Assembly: GCF_900102175.1 (NCBI RefSeq)
Contig: NZ_FNKN01000002.1
Coordinates: 186,001-250,000 of the forward strand
Source of the DNA: Microbacterium sp. cf332
GTDB lineage: Bacteria; Actinomycetota; Actinomycetes; Actinomycetales; Microbacteriaceae
Direction: 5' to 3'
DNA: 64,000 nucleotides
This document shows positions 1 to 8,301 of this stretch, piece after piece. Both the position numbers and the translations under genes were made by a program. Under the pieces are notes generated by a model, which did no database searches, was not told the origin of the DNA, and saw only the letters and a list, made by a program, of their open reading frames with translations. Numbering within the stretch: the first letter of the stretch is position 1; every line of letters starts with the position of its first letter.

Positions 1-770
1 GCCCGGGCCGCCCCCGGCGTCACGAAGGCCGGGTTGACGCTGCCGAGCTCGCCGTAGAACGGGATGGGCTCGGGACGTGACATCGCGATGTCGAAGAGCG
101 CTCGCCCGCCGGCGATCGAGCCGGTGAACGCGGCGGCACGCACGTCGGGATGCCGCAGGGCGTGCACACCGGCGTCGATGCCGTGCACGACCGTGAAGAT
201 GCCCGCGGGTGCTCCCGCCGCGGCGAGGGACGCGGCGACGATCTCGCCGGTGAGGTCGGAGAGATGCGGGTGTCCGGGATGCGCTTTCAGGACGACCGCG
301 TTGCCCGCCGCGAGTGCGCTGGCGGTGTCGCCGCCGGCCACGGAGAACGCGAACGGGAAGTTGCTCGCCGCGAAGACGAGGACCGTGCCGATGCCCTCGA
401 GCTGACGCCGGATGTCGGGACGCGGCGCCCCCATGGGATAGTCGGCGACCGCGTGGTCGATGCGCGCGTCGAGCCACGAACCCTCGGCGAGCACGTCGGC
501 GAACAGCCGCAGCTGGAATGTCGTGCGGGTCAGTTCGCCGCGCAGCCGCGCCTCGGTCAGGTGGGTCTCCCGACGCGCGAGGAGCACGAGGTCGTCCGCA
601 CGCGCATCGAGCCCCTCGGCCACGGCCCGCAGCGCCTCGCCGCGCACCGCGATCGTCGCCGCGCGCCAGGCGGTCGACGCATCGACGGCGAGGCCGAGGA
701 AGGCGTCGAGCTCGGCGATCGGCGTGTCGGCGACGGGTGTCGCGGTGGTGGGGGCTGCTGCGGTGCTCAT
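1..770 (-). CDS. aldehyde dehydrogenase, N-terminal part (alpha-ketoglutarate semialdehyde type)
   Basis: The gene starts at 770 and runs off the left edge, so only about 256 N-terminal residues are present. The ASNFPFAFS motif, with the conserved Asn near residue 137, and the NAVVLKAHPGHP segment with the cofactor Lys are typical of the aldehyde dehydrogenase superfamily. Its start overlaps the stop of the upstream flavoprotein by 4 bp, so it is probably the last enzyme of this hydroxyproline operon, oxidising alpha-ketoglutarate semialdehyde to alpha-ketoglutarate with NAD(P). The family is seen directly; the substrate is inferred from context. The catalytic Cys lies outside the window. Confidence 0.85.
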   Translation of the reverse strand, partial: MSTAAAPTTATPVADTPIAELDAFLGLAVDASTAWRAATIAVRGEALRAVAEGLDARADDLVLLARRETHLTEARLRGELTRTTFQLRLFADVLAEGSWLDARIDHAVADYPMGAPRPDIRRQLEGIGTVLVFAASNFPFAFSVAGGDTASALAAGNAVVLKAHPGHPHLSDLTGEIVAASLAAAGAPAGIFTVVHGIDAGVHALRHPDVRAAAFTGSIAGGRALFDIAMSRPEPIPFYGELGSVNPAFVTPGAAR

Positions 771-2296
771 GAGCGTTCCTTCCGGGGAGACAGGTCTGCG
801 GGGCCAGCGGGCTCCGCGAGCGCGGCGAGATCCGCGACGCGGACGGGTGTGCCGATGGGCCGACGGACGAGAGGCTCGACGTCGACCGCCCGTCGGGTCC
901 GCCCGGTCTCGTGCGCGACGAGGCAGGAGAGCGCGAAGCCGCACACCCGCCCCTGGCACATGCCCATTCCCGGCCGTGCGGTCACGCGCACGTCCCGCGC
1001 GTCGTCGGCGGCGAGGTCGGTCACGGTGGCGCGGACCGCCGACAGCGGTACCTCCTCGCACCGGCAGACGAGGGTGTCGTCGCGAAGCCAGGTCGCCCAC
1101 TGCTCGGGAACGGGACTCGCCCGGTGCATCCCGACGGCGAAGCTCCGACCGCGCGCGAGCCGCCGACGCAGCCGACGCGCCGTCGCGGCGGAAATCGCGA
1201 GCCCCGCGTCGACGGCCGCCGCGAGGGCGGCCAGCTCACCCTCGGCGCACGATTGCACGGCACCGCCGATGCCGGTCACCTCGCCGGCGGCGTACAGCCC
1301 GGTGACGCTCGTGCGCTGGTCGACGTCGACGACAGCCACGAGCGACCCGTCGACGTCGATGCGGGTCTCGGCGCCGGCACCCACCACGAGTTCGATCTGC
1401 GGGGTGAAGCCCCAGCCGAAGGCGACGAGGTCGACGTCGGCGGTGCGCTCCGTGCCCGGTCGCACCCGTCCGGCGCTGTCCACGCGTGCGATCGTCGCGC
1501 CGGTCACGCGGCCCTCCCCCGTGACCGCCGTCACCACGGTGCGGGTGCGCACCGGGATGCGGTGGCGGACGAACGCCGCCGCGTACCCGGCTCCCTCGAC
1601 GAGCTTGCCCGGCTCCTGCAGCGCGCGCAGCGGCGTCACCGCCCAGCGCGACAGCGCATTGGCCTCGCAGACGGCGACGACCTCGACGCCCGCCCGCACG
1701 AGCCCTGCGGCGACCGCGAGAAGGAACGGCCCCGTCCCCGCGACGACGGCGCGGCGCCCGGCCGCGACCTGGTCGGCCTTGAGCATCGCCTGCACACCGC
1801 CCGCCGCCATGACGCCGGGGAGCGTCCACCCCGGCACCGGCAGCTGACGGTCGTAGGCGCCGGGCGCGAGGACCACCCGCTCGGCGCGGATCGCGCGATC
1901 GTCGACAGCCGCGGCATCCGCACCGGCGACCGCGGTCGTCCGCAGCAGGAACCCGGACCGCGCGTCGCCGTCCATCCGCCACACCTGCCTCCCGGCGCGG
2001 TGGACGATGCGTCCCGCGTCGATGTGTCGACGGAGCCGCTCCCGCAGCCCCCGGTAACGAGCCCAGTGGTGGTGCCCGGTGTGCTCGGGCTCGGCGAACG
2101 CGTCGAGGTGCCACTCGTCGGGGTGGCGCCAGTACTGCCCGCCCGTCTGGATTCCGGCGTCGACGAGCACGACCCGCAGACCGGCCTCCGCGGCGACCAC
2201 GGCGGCGGAGAGCCCCGCCGGGCCGGCCCCGATGACCGCGAGGTCTGCGGGGACGCCGGCAGCGGCCGGCTCGACCGCCCCGTCCGCGACGCTCAC
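767..2296 (-). CDS. FAD/NAD(P)-binding alpha-type subunit of D-hydroxyproline dehydrogenase (HcnB-like)
   Basis: The 509-aa protein has an N-terminal Rossmann dinucleotide motif GAGPAG (residues 23-28) and a BFD-like Fe-S binding C-terminus with Cys411, Cys413, Cys447 and Cys452. This layout matches the large subunit of heterotrimeric amino-acid dehydrogenases such as D-hydroxyproline dehydrogenase, opine oxidases and hydrogen-cyanide synthase. With the ferredoxin-like and DAO-like products just upstream it should form a three-subunit flavoenzyme that oxidises cis-4-hydroxy-D-proline. It overlaps its neighbours by 4 bp on both sides. The substrate is inferred from the adjacent epimerase. Confidence 0.82.
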   Translation of the reverse strand: MSVADGAVEPAAAGVPADLAVIGAGPAGLSAAVVAAEAGLRVVLVDAGIQTGGQYWRHPDEWHLDAFAEPEHTGHHHWARYRGLRERLRRHIDAGRIVHRAGRQVWRMDGDARSGFLLRTTAVAGADAAAVDDRAIRAERVVLAPGAYDRQLPVPGWTLPGVMAAGGVQAMLKADQVAAGRRAVVAGTGPFLLAVAAGLVRAGVEVVAVCEANALSRWAVTPLRALQEPGKLVEGAGYAAAFVRHRIPVRTRTVVTAVTGEGRVTGATIARVDSAGRVRPGTERTADVDLVAFGWGFTPQIELVVGAGAETRIDVDGSLVAVVDVDQRTSVTGLYAAGEVTGIGGAVQSCAEGELAALAAAVDAGLAISAATARRLRRRLARGRSFAVGMHRASPVPEQWATWLRDDTLVCRCEEVPLSAVRATVTDLAADDARDVRVTARPGMGMCQGRVCGFALSCLVAHETGRTRRAVDVEPLVRRPIGTPVRVADLAALAEPAGPADLSPRKERS

Positions 2297-2625
2297 GAGT
2301 CCGTCCCCTCGGGCGCCGGCCGCGGCGCCGACCTCGCCGTGGGCGCCGGGAGGGGCGCGTCGGGGTCGTCGCTGCGGACATCCTGCCCCGGCCGCGCGCG
2401 AGTGACGCAGGCGCGCTGCGAGCGCAGGCCGTCGACGCTGAGCAGACAGTCGTAGCAGACCCCGATGCCGCAGAAGAGGCCGCGCGGTTCACCGCCGCCG
2501 CGGGTCGTGCGCCACGACACGACGCCGGATGCCGCGAGCGCGCCGCCCACCGTCTGCCCGGGGCGGAACGGCACAGTCCGGCCGTCGAAGCGGAAGGCGT
2601 CCTCGCTCGCCGTGTCCGGGCTCAT
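2293..2625 (-). CDS. (2Fe-2S)-binding gamma-type subunit of D-hydroxyproline dehydrogenase (HcnA-like)
   Basis: This 110-aa ferredoxin-like protein has Cys52, Cys57, Cys60 and Cys73 in the CxxxxCxxC...C spacing of plant-type [2Fe-2S] domains. ATG at 2625 was chosen because it overlaps the preceding stop by 4 bp; the longer open frame upstream lies inside the DAO-like gene. It should carry electrons between the two flavin subunits of the dehydrogenase. The Pro/Ala-rich tail of about 25 residues looks disordered. Confidence 0.8.
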   Translation of the reverse strand: MSPDTASEDAFRFDGRTVPFRPGQTVGGALAASGVVSWRTTRGGGEPRGLFCGIGVCYDCLLSVDGLRSQRACVTRARPGQDVRSDDPDAPLPAPTARSAPRPAPEGTDS

Positions 2626-3788
2626 GCGGCGCCCCTCTCCGCGAATCGCTCGGGCCGGAACGCGTCGAGCGGAAGGTCGGTCGGCTCGCCGCGCAGCGCC
2701 TGCACGATGAGAGCGGCCGTGCCGACGGAGAGTCCGATGCCGGCGCCCTCGTGTCCGGCGGCGTGCCAGAGCCCGGGAAGGCGGGCGTCGGGACCGATGA
2801 CCGGCAGGTGGTCCGGGCAATAGGGCCGGAATCCCGAGTACGTGCGCAGGATCTGCACGTCGGCCAGCACGGGGAAGAGTTCGGCGCCCGCGCGCGCCAC
2901 GCGGCCGACGGCCTCGGTCGAGAATGACGTGTCGAAGCCGACCCGCTCCCGACTCGCCCCCATCAGGATCGTGCCGCTGGGCGTGCCCTCGACGACCGAC
3001 GACACCTGCAGCGCAGCATCCGACGACGCGACGTTCTGGACGTAGTCGGCCGCGTACACCTTGTGCCGCACCGTCACCGGCACCGGCTCGGTCACCAGGA
3101 CGAACCCCCGCCGCGGCAGCACGGGCAGCTCGAGCCCGGCGAGCGCGGCGATCTCACCCGCCCACGGTCCGGCGCAGTTCACGACGACGCCCGCGTCGAT
3201 GACGCCCGCGCTCGAGTCGACACCGATCGCCCGGCCCGAGCGGGTGCGGATGCCGGTGACCGTCACCCCCGTCATCAGTCGTGCCCCGCGGACGCGGGCG
3301 AGTCGCAAGAGATGGTGCGCGGCGAGCACCGGCTGCACCTGGGCGTCCTCCGGGTAGAAGACCCCGCCCGCCATCGCGGGATTGAGGTACGGCTCGACGC
3401 CGTGGAGCGCCACGATGTCGGGGACGTCGTCGGCGCGGATGCCGAGCGAGCGCTGGTGGTCGGCGAGCGCGTCGAGGGCCGTCTTGCCGGCCTCGCTCGC
3501 GGCCACCACGAGCCCGCCTTTCGCCTCGAACTCCCAGAGCGCGGCGTGCTCGGCGAGGGGGCCGCGCCAGATCCGCTGCGAGTGCAGGGCCAGCTCGAGC
3601 TCGGGACCGACCTCCTTGTCGGAGACCAGGAGATTGCCCTCGCACCGGCTCGTCGTGCCGGCCGCGATCGTGCCGCGCTCGACGACCGTGACCGAGAACC
3701 CGGCGGCGGTCGCGGCCTGCGCGACGGCGGCGCCGACGATGCCGGCCCCGATCACGAGGACGTCGGGACGTCCGGGGCGATCCGTCAC
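2622..3788 (-). CDS. DAO-family FAD oxidoreductase, beta-type subunit of D-hydroxyproline dehydrogenase (HcnC-like)
   Basis: The 388-aa protein opens with the FAD motif GAGIVG (residues 14-19) and the acidic end of strand 2 (VVERG, Glu near 39), and ends with the GHEGAGIGLSVG segment usual in glycine/D-amino-acid oxidases. It is the likely site of substrate oxidation, with D-hydroxyproline converted to the pyrroline. Starts and stops interlock by 4 bp with gntR upstream and the ferredoxin subunit downstream. Sarcosine- or proline-type substrates cannot be excluded on sequence alone. Confidence 0.8.
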   Translation of the reverse strand: MTDRPGRPDVLVIGAGIVGAAVAQAATAAGFSVTVVERGTIAAGTTSRCEGNLLVSDKEVGPELELALHSQRIWRGPLAEHAALWEFEAKGGLVVAASEAGKTALDALADHQRSLGIRADDVPDIVALHGVEPYLNPAMAGGVFYPEDAQVQPVLAAHHLLRLARVRGARLMTGVTVTGIRTRSGRAIGVDSSAGVIDAGVVVNCAGPWAGEIAALAGLELPVLPRRGFVLVTEPVPVTVRHKVYAADYVQNVASSDAALQVSSVVEGTPSGTILMGASRERVGFDTSFSTEAVGRVARAGAELFPVLADVQILRTYSGFRPYCPDHLPVIGPDARLPGLWHAAGHEGAGIGLSVGTAALIVQALRGEPTDLPLDAFRPERFAERGAA

Positions 3789-4495
3789 GCGCCGACGCCC
3801 CCGCCCGCGGGATCCGGGCGCGACGGCGCCCGACCCGACCAGTCGGTCAGGACGTGCTCGATGTGCCGGTGCACGAGGTCGCGAGCTGCTGCCGCATCGC
3901 CGGCTTCGATCGCGTCGAGCATCAGGTCGTGCTCGTGGGCCGAGGCGACGAGGCGCCCCTGCTCGTGCAGTCCCGCCAGTCCGAACAGGCGCGTCTGCGA
4001 GCGGAGGCCCGCGACGAGGTCGACGAGGCGGGCGTTGTGCGCGTACCGCAGCAGTGCGAGGTGGAAGTCGCTGTCGGCAGCGAGGTACTCGACGAGGTCG
4101 CCCGACTCCGCACCCGCGACGATGGCCGCGGCCTTGCGCCGGAGATCGGGCAGCGCCGAGGCCGGGACGCGCGGGGTCGCACGCTCGACGGCGGGCGGCT
4201 CGAGCATCAGGCGCAGCTCGGTCACTTCGCGCAGGTCGCTCTCGGAGACCTCGGTGACCTGGAAGCCGCGGTTGGGCATCGTGACGACGAGCCCCTCGCG
4301 GGCGAGATCGAGCATCGCCTCGCGGATCGGAGTGGCCGAGACGCCGAACTGCTCGCCCAGGCTCGGCGCGGAGTACACCCGACCCGGCTGCAGCTCGCCG
4401 CTGATGACGGCCGCGCGGAGCGCGCGGGTGACGGTCGCACGGATGCTGGGCTGCTTGTCGAGCCGCACGACGTTCCGGACCTCGGGCGCGCTCAC
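3785..4495 (-). CDS. GntR-family (FadR/FCD) transcriptional regulator
   Basis: A 236-aa regulator with an N-terminal winged helix (GVSATPIREAMLDLAREGLV is the recognition region) and a C-terminal all-helical FCD ligand domain with conserved Asp and His residues. GTG at 4495 was chosen because it overlaps the epimerase stop as GTGA; the longer upstream frame is antisense to the epimerase. It sits inside the catabolic operon, which suggests autoregulated, substrate-responsive control of hydroxyproline use. A candidate operator is the palindrome at 6531-6542. Confidence 0.85.
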   Translation of the reverse strand: MSAPEVRNVVRLDKQPSIRATVTRALRAAVISGELQPGRVYSAPSLGEQFGVSATPIREAMLDLAREGLVVTMPNRGFQVTEVSESDLREVTELRLMLEPPAVERATPRVPASALPDLRRKAAAIVAGAESGDLVEYLAADSDFHLALLRYAHNARLVDLVAGLRSQTRLFGLAGLHEQGRLVASAHEHDLMLDAIEAGDAAAARDLVHRHIEHVLTDWSGRAPSRPDPAGGGVGA

Positions 4496-5493
4496 AGGAC
4501 GAACCCCTCCGGGAAGGGGTCGGACGGGTCGAGCATGTACTGGGCGGTGCCGGTCACCCACGCCCGGCCGGTGACGGTCGGCACGACGGCGGGGATGCCG
4601 GCGACCTCCGTCTCGTCGACCAGCCTGCCGGTGAACGAGGTGCCGATGTACGACTCGTTGACGAAGTCGGTGTGCAGCGCGAGCTCGCCGCGCGCGTGGA
4701 GCTGCGCCATGCGGGCGCTGGTGCCGGTGCCGCAGGGCGACCGATCGAACCACCCGGGGTGGATGGCCATCGCGTGCCGCGAGTGCCGCGCGGTCGATCC
4801 CGGCGCCTCGAGGTACACATGGTGACAGCCGCGGATGGTGTCGTCGATCGGATGCACGGGGCTGTCGGCCTCGTCGACCGCGGCCATGATGGCCAGCCCC
4901 GCGCGCAGCAGGTCGTCCTTGCGCCCGCGCTCGAACGGCAGGCCGAGCTCAGCGAGACGCACGAACGCGTAGAAGTTCCCACCGAAGGCCAGGTCGTAGG
5001 TCACCGGCCCGAAACCGGGGACATCGATCGAGCGGCCGAGCGCGACGACGAACGAGGGTACGTTGCGGATGGTCACCCGCTCCGCATGCCCGTTTGCCAC
5101 CTCGACCTCGGCGACGACGAGTCCCGCCGGGGTGTCGAGGCGAATCGTGGTGACCGGTTCGACCACGGGCACCATGCCGGTCTCGACGAGCACCGTGGCG
5201 ACGCCGATCGTGCCGTGTCCGCACATCGGCAGACAGCCGGACACCTCGATGTAGAGCACGCCGACGTCGGCGTCCGGCCGGGTGGGCGGTTGCAGGATCG
5301 CGCCGCTCATCGCGCTGTGACCGCGCGGCTCGTTCATCAGCAGCCGGCGCAGTCCGTCGTTCTCGGCCATGAACCGCTGTCGGCGCTCCTCCATCGTCGC
5401 GCCGGGCAGGGTGCCCACGCCGCCGACGATCACACGCGTCGGCATCCCCTCGGTGTGGGAGTCGACGGCATGGAAGACGCGCGTCGTTCGCAT
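4492..5493 (-). CDS. 4-hydroxyproline 2-epimerase (proline racemase family)
   Basis: A 333-aa proline-racemase-fold protein that retains both catalytic cysteines: Cys91 in MCGHGTIG and Cys254 in SPCGTGTS. Two Cys separate it from trans-3-hydroxyproline dehydratases, in which the second position is usually Thr. It should interconvert trans-4-hydroxy-L-proline and cis-4-hydroxy-D-proline, the first step for the dehydrogenase encoded downstream. It lies 64 bp after the deaminase-like gene and overlaps gntR. Proline racemase activity is the main alternative, but the whole operon fits hydroxyproline. Confidence 0.88.
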   Translation of the reverse strand: MRTTRVFHAVDSHTEGMPTRVIVGGVGTLPGATMEERRQRFMAENDGLRRLLMNEPRGHSAMSGAILQPPTRPDADVGVLYIEVSGCLPMCGHGTIGVATVLVETGMVPVVEPVTTIRLDTPAGLVVAEVEVANGHAERVTIRNVPSFVVALGRSIDVPGFGPVTYDLAFGGNFYAFVRLAELGLPFERGRKDDLLRAGLAIMAAVDEADSPVHPIDDTIRGCHHVYLEAPGSTARHSRHAMAIHPGWFDRSPCGTGTSARMAQLHARGELALHTDFVNESYIGTSFTGRLVDETEVAGIPAVVPTVTGRAWVTGTAQYMLDPSDPFPEGFVL

Positions 5494-5557
5494 GCGGAGC
5501 CTCTCGGTCGTCGGGCGGGTGGTGCTGAGATCCCCGGGGGATCAGCGGGGCCGTCGG

Positions 5558-6460
5558 TCAGCGGTAGCCCTTGCTCAGCACGGCCTCGGTGTCGGCGATG
5601 ATACGCGCGGCAACCTCGTCGGGTAGGGCGAGGCGCGGCGGACGCGTCGTGGTGCTGGCGAGGACTCCGGCCACCTGCTGCGAGAGCTTGATGGCCTGGA
5701 CGAACCAGGTCTTCGAGTCCCAGCGCAGCAGCGGGTGCAGGTCGCGGTAGATCTCCCGCGCGCGTACCCAGTCGCTCGGATCGTCGGAGGTCGACAGGGT
5801 GTACAGCTCGACCGTCGCCGCGGGAATGGCATTGGGATAGCCCGCGACCCAGCCGACGGCCCCCGTGAGGCCGAGCTCGAACACGACGTCGTCCGACCCG
5901 ATCGAGATGTCGAGTCCCGGGGCGAGCTCGCGGATCTCGTACGCGTGTCGGACGTCGCCCGAGAACTCCTTGACCGAGACGATGAGGCCCTCGTCGAACA
6001 GGCGGGCCAGCAGATCGGGGCGCAGGTCGACCTTCGTGTCGATCGGGTTGTTGTACGCGAGGATCGGAAGGCCCACGGCCGCGACGCGGCGGTAGTGATC
6101 GACGACCTCGTCATCGCTCGCGCGGTAGGCGTTGGGCGGCAGGAGCATCACGGCGGGAGCTCCGTTCTCGGCGGCGTGCTCCGTGAAGCGCACGCTCTCG
6201 AGGGCGCCGTACGCTCCGACCCCGGGGATGACGGCGGAGCCCGGCGCGGCCTCGACGGCGGTGAGGAACACGCGCTTGCGCTCATCCTCGGTGAGCGTCT
6301 GGTACTCGCCGAGCGAGCCGTTCGGGATGATGCCGGTGACACCGTTGCGCGTCGCGAAGCCGACGAGTTCGGCGTAGGCGTCGTAGTCGACGGACAGGTC
6401 GTCGTGGAAGGGCAGCGTCGTCGCGAGGTTGACGCCGTGCCAGGGCTTGCGGTCGGTCAT
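5558..6460 (-). CDS. DapA/HpaI-type lyase, probable pyrroline-4-hydroxy-2-carboxylate deaminase
   Basis: A 300-aa dihydrodipicolinate-synthase-family TIM barrel with Tyr136 (AYNNP) and the Schiff-base Lys164 (VSVKEFSG). In hydroxyproline operons this family deaminates pyrroline-4-hydroxy-2-carboxylate to alpha-ketoglutarate semialdehyde. ATG at 6460 was chosen over a longer frame because the upstream part has no homologous character and would cross the promoter. It is the first gene of the operon, so the promoter and operator should lie at 6461-6560. Confidence 0.83.
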   Translation of the reverse strand: MTDRKPWHGVNLATTLPFHDDLSVDYDAYAELVGFATRNGVTGIIPNGSLGEYQTLTEDERKRVFLTAVEAAPGSAVIPGVGAYGALESVRFTEHAAENGAPAVMLLPPNAYRASDDEVVDHYRRVAAVGLPILAYNNPIDTKVDLRPDLLARLFDEGLIVSVKEFSGDVRHAYEIRELAPGLDISIGSDDVVFELGLTGAVGWVAGYPNAIPAATVELYTLSTSDDPSDWVRAREIYRDLHPLLRWDSKTWFVQAIKLSQQVAGVLASTTTRPPRLALPDEVAARIIADTEAVLSKGYR

Positions 6461-6523
6461 GGGTCGGTCTCCGATCGGTCGTGCGGGGCAGTCGAGCGGT
6501 CGAGCGGTGGAGCCTATGAAGAG

Positions 6524-6542
6524 GTGCAATGTGCAATTGTAC
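6524..6542. promoter_or_regulatory. candidate GntR operator upstream of the hydroxyproline operon
   Basis: Tandem GTGCAAT copies (6524-6530 and 6531-6537) run into GTGCAATTGTAC (6531-6542), which is palindromic at 10 of 12 positions. It is an AT-rich island in very GC-rich DNA, about 65 bp before the first gene. Binding by the operon's own GntR protein is inference. Confidence 0.45.
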
Positions 6543-6596
6543 TGACGGATGTCGAGAAGCGCAGCATCCGGGGCGATGCGCGCGCGACGGGTGGCG

Positions 6597-7844
6597 TCAG
6601 GGCACGGGGCAGATGGCGACGGACGCGAGGTCGCCGTCCATCTGCTCGGGCGTCCAGGGCAGGCCGGAGGGCGGTGCCGTCTCACCGGCGACCGCGGGAG
6701 CTTTCGACGCGATGGCCGCGAGTTGCCAGCCGAGCACGCGGATCGCCTCGGCGGAGGCACGGGAGTTGTTGAGCACGGCGACGACGGTGAGGCCGGTGTC
6801 GCGGTCGGCGAAGGCGACCGTCTGGTAGCCCGGCACCGCCCCGTACTGCCCGACGAGCGTTCCGGCCTGGAAGGTGCCGCCGTCGACGGTGTACCAGGTG
6901 GGGACCCCCTCGCCCACGGGGATCGGTGAGCCGAACCGGTCGTCGCCGTCGAACGGGCGCAGACCCGTCGCGAGCGCCCGGACGTACCGCCCCAGGTCGC
7001 CTGCGGTCGTCACGGCACCGGCAGCGGTGAAGCCCGCCGACGGTGAGAGCGAAGTGAGGTCGACCGCCGTCGCGCAGTCCGGCGCGCCCTCCGGGGTGAG
7101 CACCGACTGGGTGCCGCTCAGACCGACCTCGGCGGTGCGCAGCGGCAGCGACGACTCGGTCATCTCGAGCGGCGCGAACACGTAGCGCTGGAAGAGCTCC
7201 GCGGCGGTGTCGCCGGACGCACGCTCGAGCGCCATGCCGAGCAGCACGTACCCGGCGTCGGAGTTGACGAAGGTGCCGGCGCCGGTCGGCGGCGACGCGG
7301 CGAGCCCGTACGCGAGCAGCTCGTGCGGCGCCCACGGGCGCGTCGGATTCGCCTCCCATCGCGCCTGCAGCCGGGGCTGATACGAGCCGAGACCCGTCGT
7401 GCTGTCGCAGAGCTGCTCGAGGGTCACGACGGGGGTCGCGGGGAAGCCGACGATCCAGGTCGTGACCGGGTCGTCGAGGTCGACGATGCCGTCGTCCGCC
7501 ATCCCGTAGAGGACGTCGCACGTCATCGCACGCGTGACCGGTCCCGCTTTGAAGGCGTCGGTCGTGGTCACCGCGGAGCCGTCGGGATTCGTGCCGAACG
7601 CCTGCACCCACTCCCCCGACCAGGGCACCCAGACACCGGCGATCGCGCCGGCGGAGCCGGTCAGAGCCATCGCGCGCTCGACGGCGGCGACGAGCTGCGC
7701 CTGCGTGTCGCCACCGAGGTCAGCCTCGACCTGCGGCGGCGCCGAGACGGTGTCGATCGCGCTGGGAGCACACGCGGAGAGCCCGAGCGCGAGGGTCAGC
7801 GCGGCGGCGATTCCCGCGCTCCGACGGCGTCGACTCGCACGCAT
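6597..7844 (-). CDS. beta-lactamase/DD-peptidase-fold lipoprotein lacking catalytic motifs
   Basis: A 415-aa secreted lipoprotein: Arg-rich n-region, hydrophobic stretch, lipobox LSAC with Cys25. The body aligns by pattern with class C beta-lactamase / DD-peptidase proteins, but the SxxK motif reads GPVTR (Pro102, Arg105), the YxN motif reads NSD (194-196), and the HTG-type motif reads QYG (333-335). Nucleophile, general base and the third motif are all replaced, so it is probably not a hydrolase. It may instead bind cell-wall fragments or a protein partner. The reading frame is intact, which argues against simple decay. Confidence 0.75.
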   Translation of the reverse strand: MRASRRRRSAGIAAALTLALGLSACAPSAIDTVSAPPQVEADLGGDTQAQLVAAVERAMALTGSAGAIAGVWVPWSGEWVQAFGTNPDGSAVTTTDAFKAGPVTRAMTCDVLYGMADDGIVDLDDPVTTWIVGFPATPVVTLEQLCDSTTGLGSYQPRLQARWEANPTRPWAPHELLAYGLAASPPTGAGTFVNSDAGYVLLGMALERASGDTAAELFQRYVFAPLEMTESSLPLRTAEVGLSGTQSVLTPEGAPDCATAVDLTSLSPSAGFTAAGAVTTAGDLGRYVRALATGLRPFDGDDRFGSPIPVGEGVPTWYTVDGGTFQAGTLVGQYGAVPGYQTVAFADRDTGLTVVAVLNNSRASAEAIRVLGWQLAAIASKAPAVAGETAPPSGLPWTPEQMDGDLASVAICPVP

Positions 7845-7921
7845 CCTTCAGCCACCCCCTGATGTATGCCTCAAGTGAATCACACCGCTCTGCCGCATCC
7901 CGCGAACCTAGGGTGGGACGC

Positions 7922-8230
7922 ATGACACACGCTTTCGACGCCGATGCCGTTTCCGGGGTGCTGGGCCACATGAACGCCGATCACCGCGACGACAATCTGC
8001 TCATCGTGCGCGCGTTCGGCGAGCCGGACGCCGCGTCCGCGACGATGACCTCCTTCGACGGCGATGGCGGCGACTGGCAGGCCACGCGTGCCGACGGCGG
8101 CATTCGCGAGGTCCGCGTCGCCTGGCCCGGAGGCGCCATCTCCGAGCGCCGCGAGGTGCGTCGCGAGATCGTCGCGCTCTACGACGCGGCCTGCGAACGG
8201 CTCGGCGTCGAGCCTCGACCGCACGACTAG
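7922..8230 (+). CDS. DUF2470-domain protein (heme-utilisation associated)
   Basis: A 102-aa protein with the HMNADHRDDNL segment and following Asp/Gly region characteristic of DUF2470, the domain found at the end of heme-binding HugZ-like and pyridoxamine-oxidase-like proteins. ATG at 7922 was chosen because GGTGGGA sits just upstream; the longer frame has no ribosome site. It lies immediately before the iron box and heme oxygenase, so a role in heme or iron handling is likely but inferred. Confidence 0.7.
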   Translation: MTHAFDADAVSGVLGHMNADHRDDNLLIVRAFGEPDAASATMTSFDGDGGDWQATRADGGIREVRVAWPGGAISERREVRREIVALYDAACERLGVEPRPHD

Positions 8231-8266
8231 GCGTTACGAATTCGTTAGGAGGTCGCCGAAAAACCT

Positions 8267-8285
8267 TCAGGTTAGCTGTACCTAA
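8267..8285. promoter_or_regulatory. DtxR/IdeR-type iron box
   Basis: The 19 bp match the consensus TTAGGTTAGSCTAACCTAA at 15 of 19 positions, with intact outer half-sites (AGGTTAG and ACCTAA). The site lies 17 bp before the heme oxygenase start, so iron-replete repression of that gene is expected. Confidence 0.75.
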
Positions 8286-8301
8286 GTGCTACTGTCGGGC
8301 C

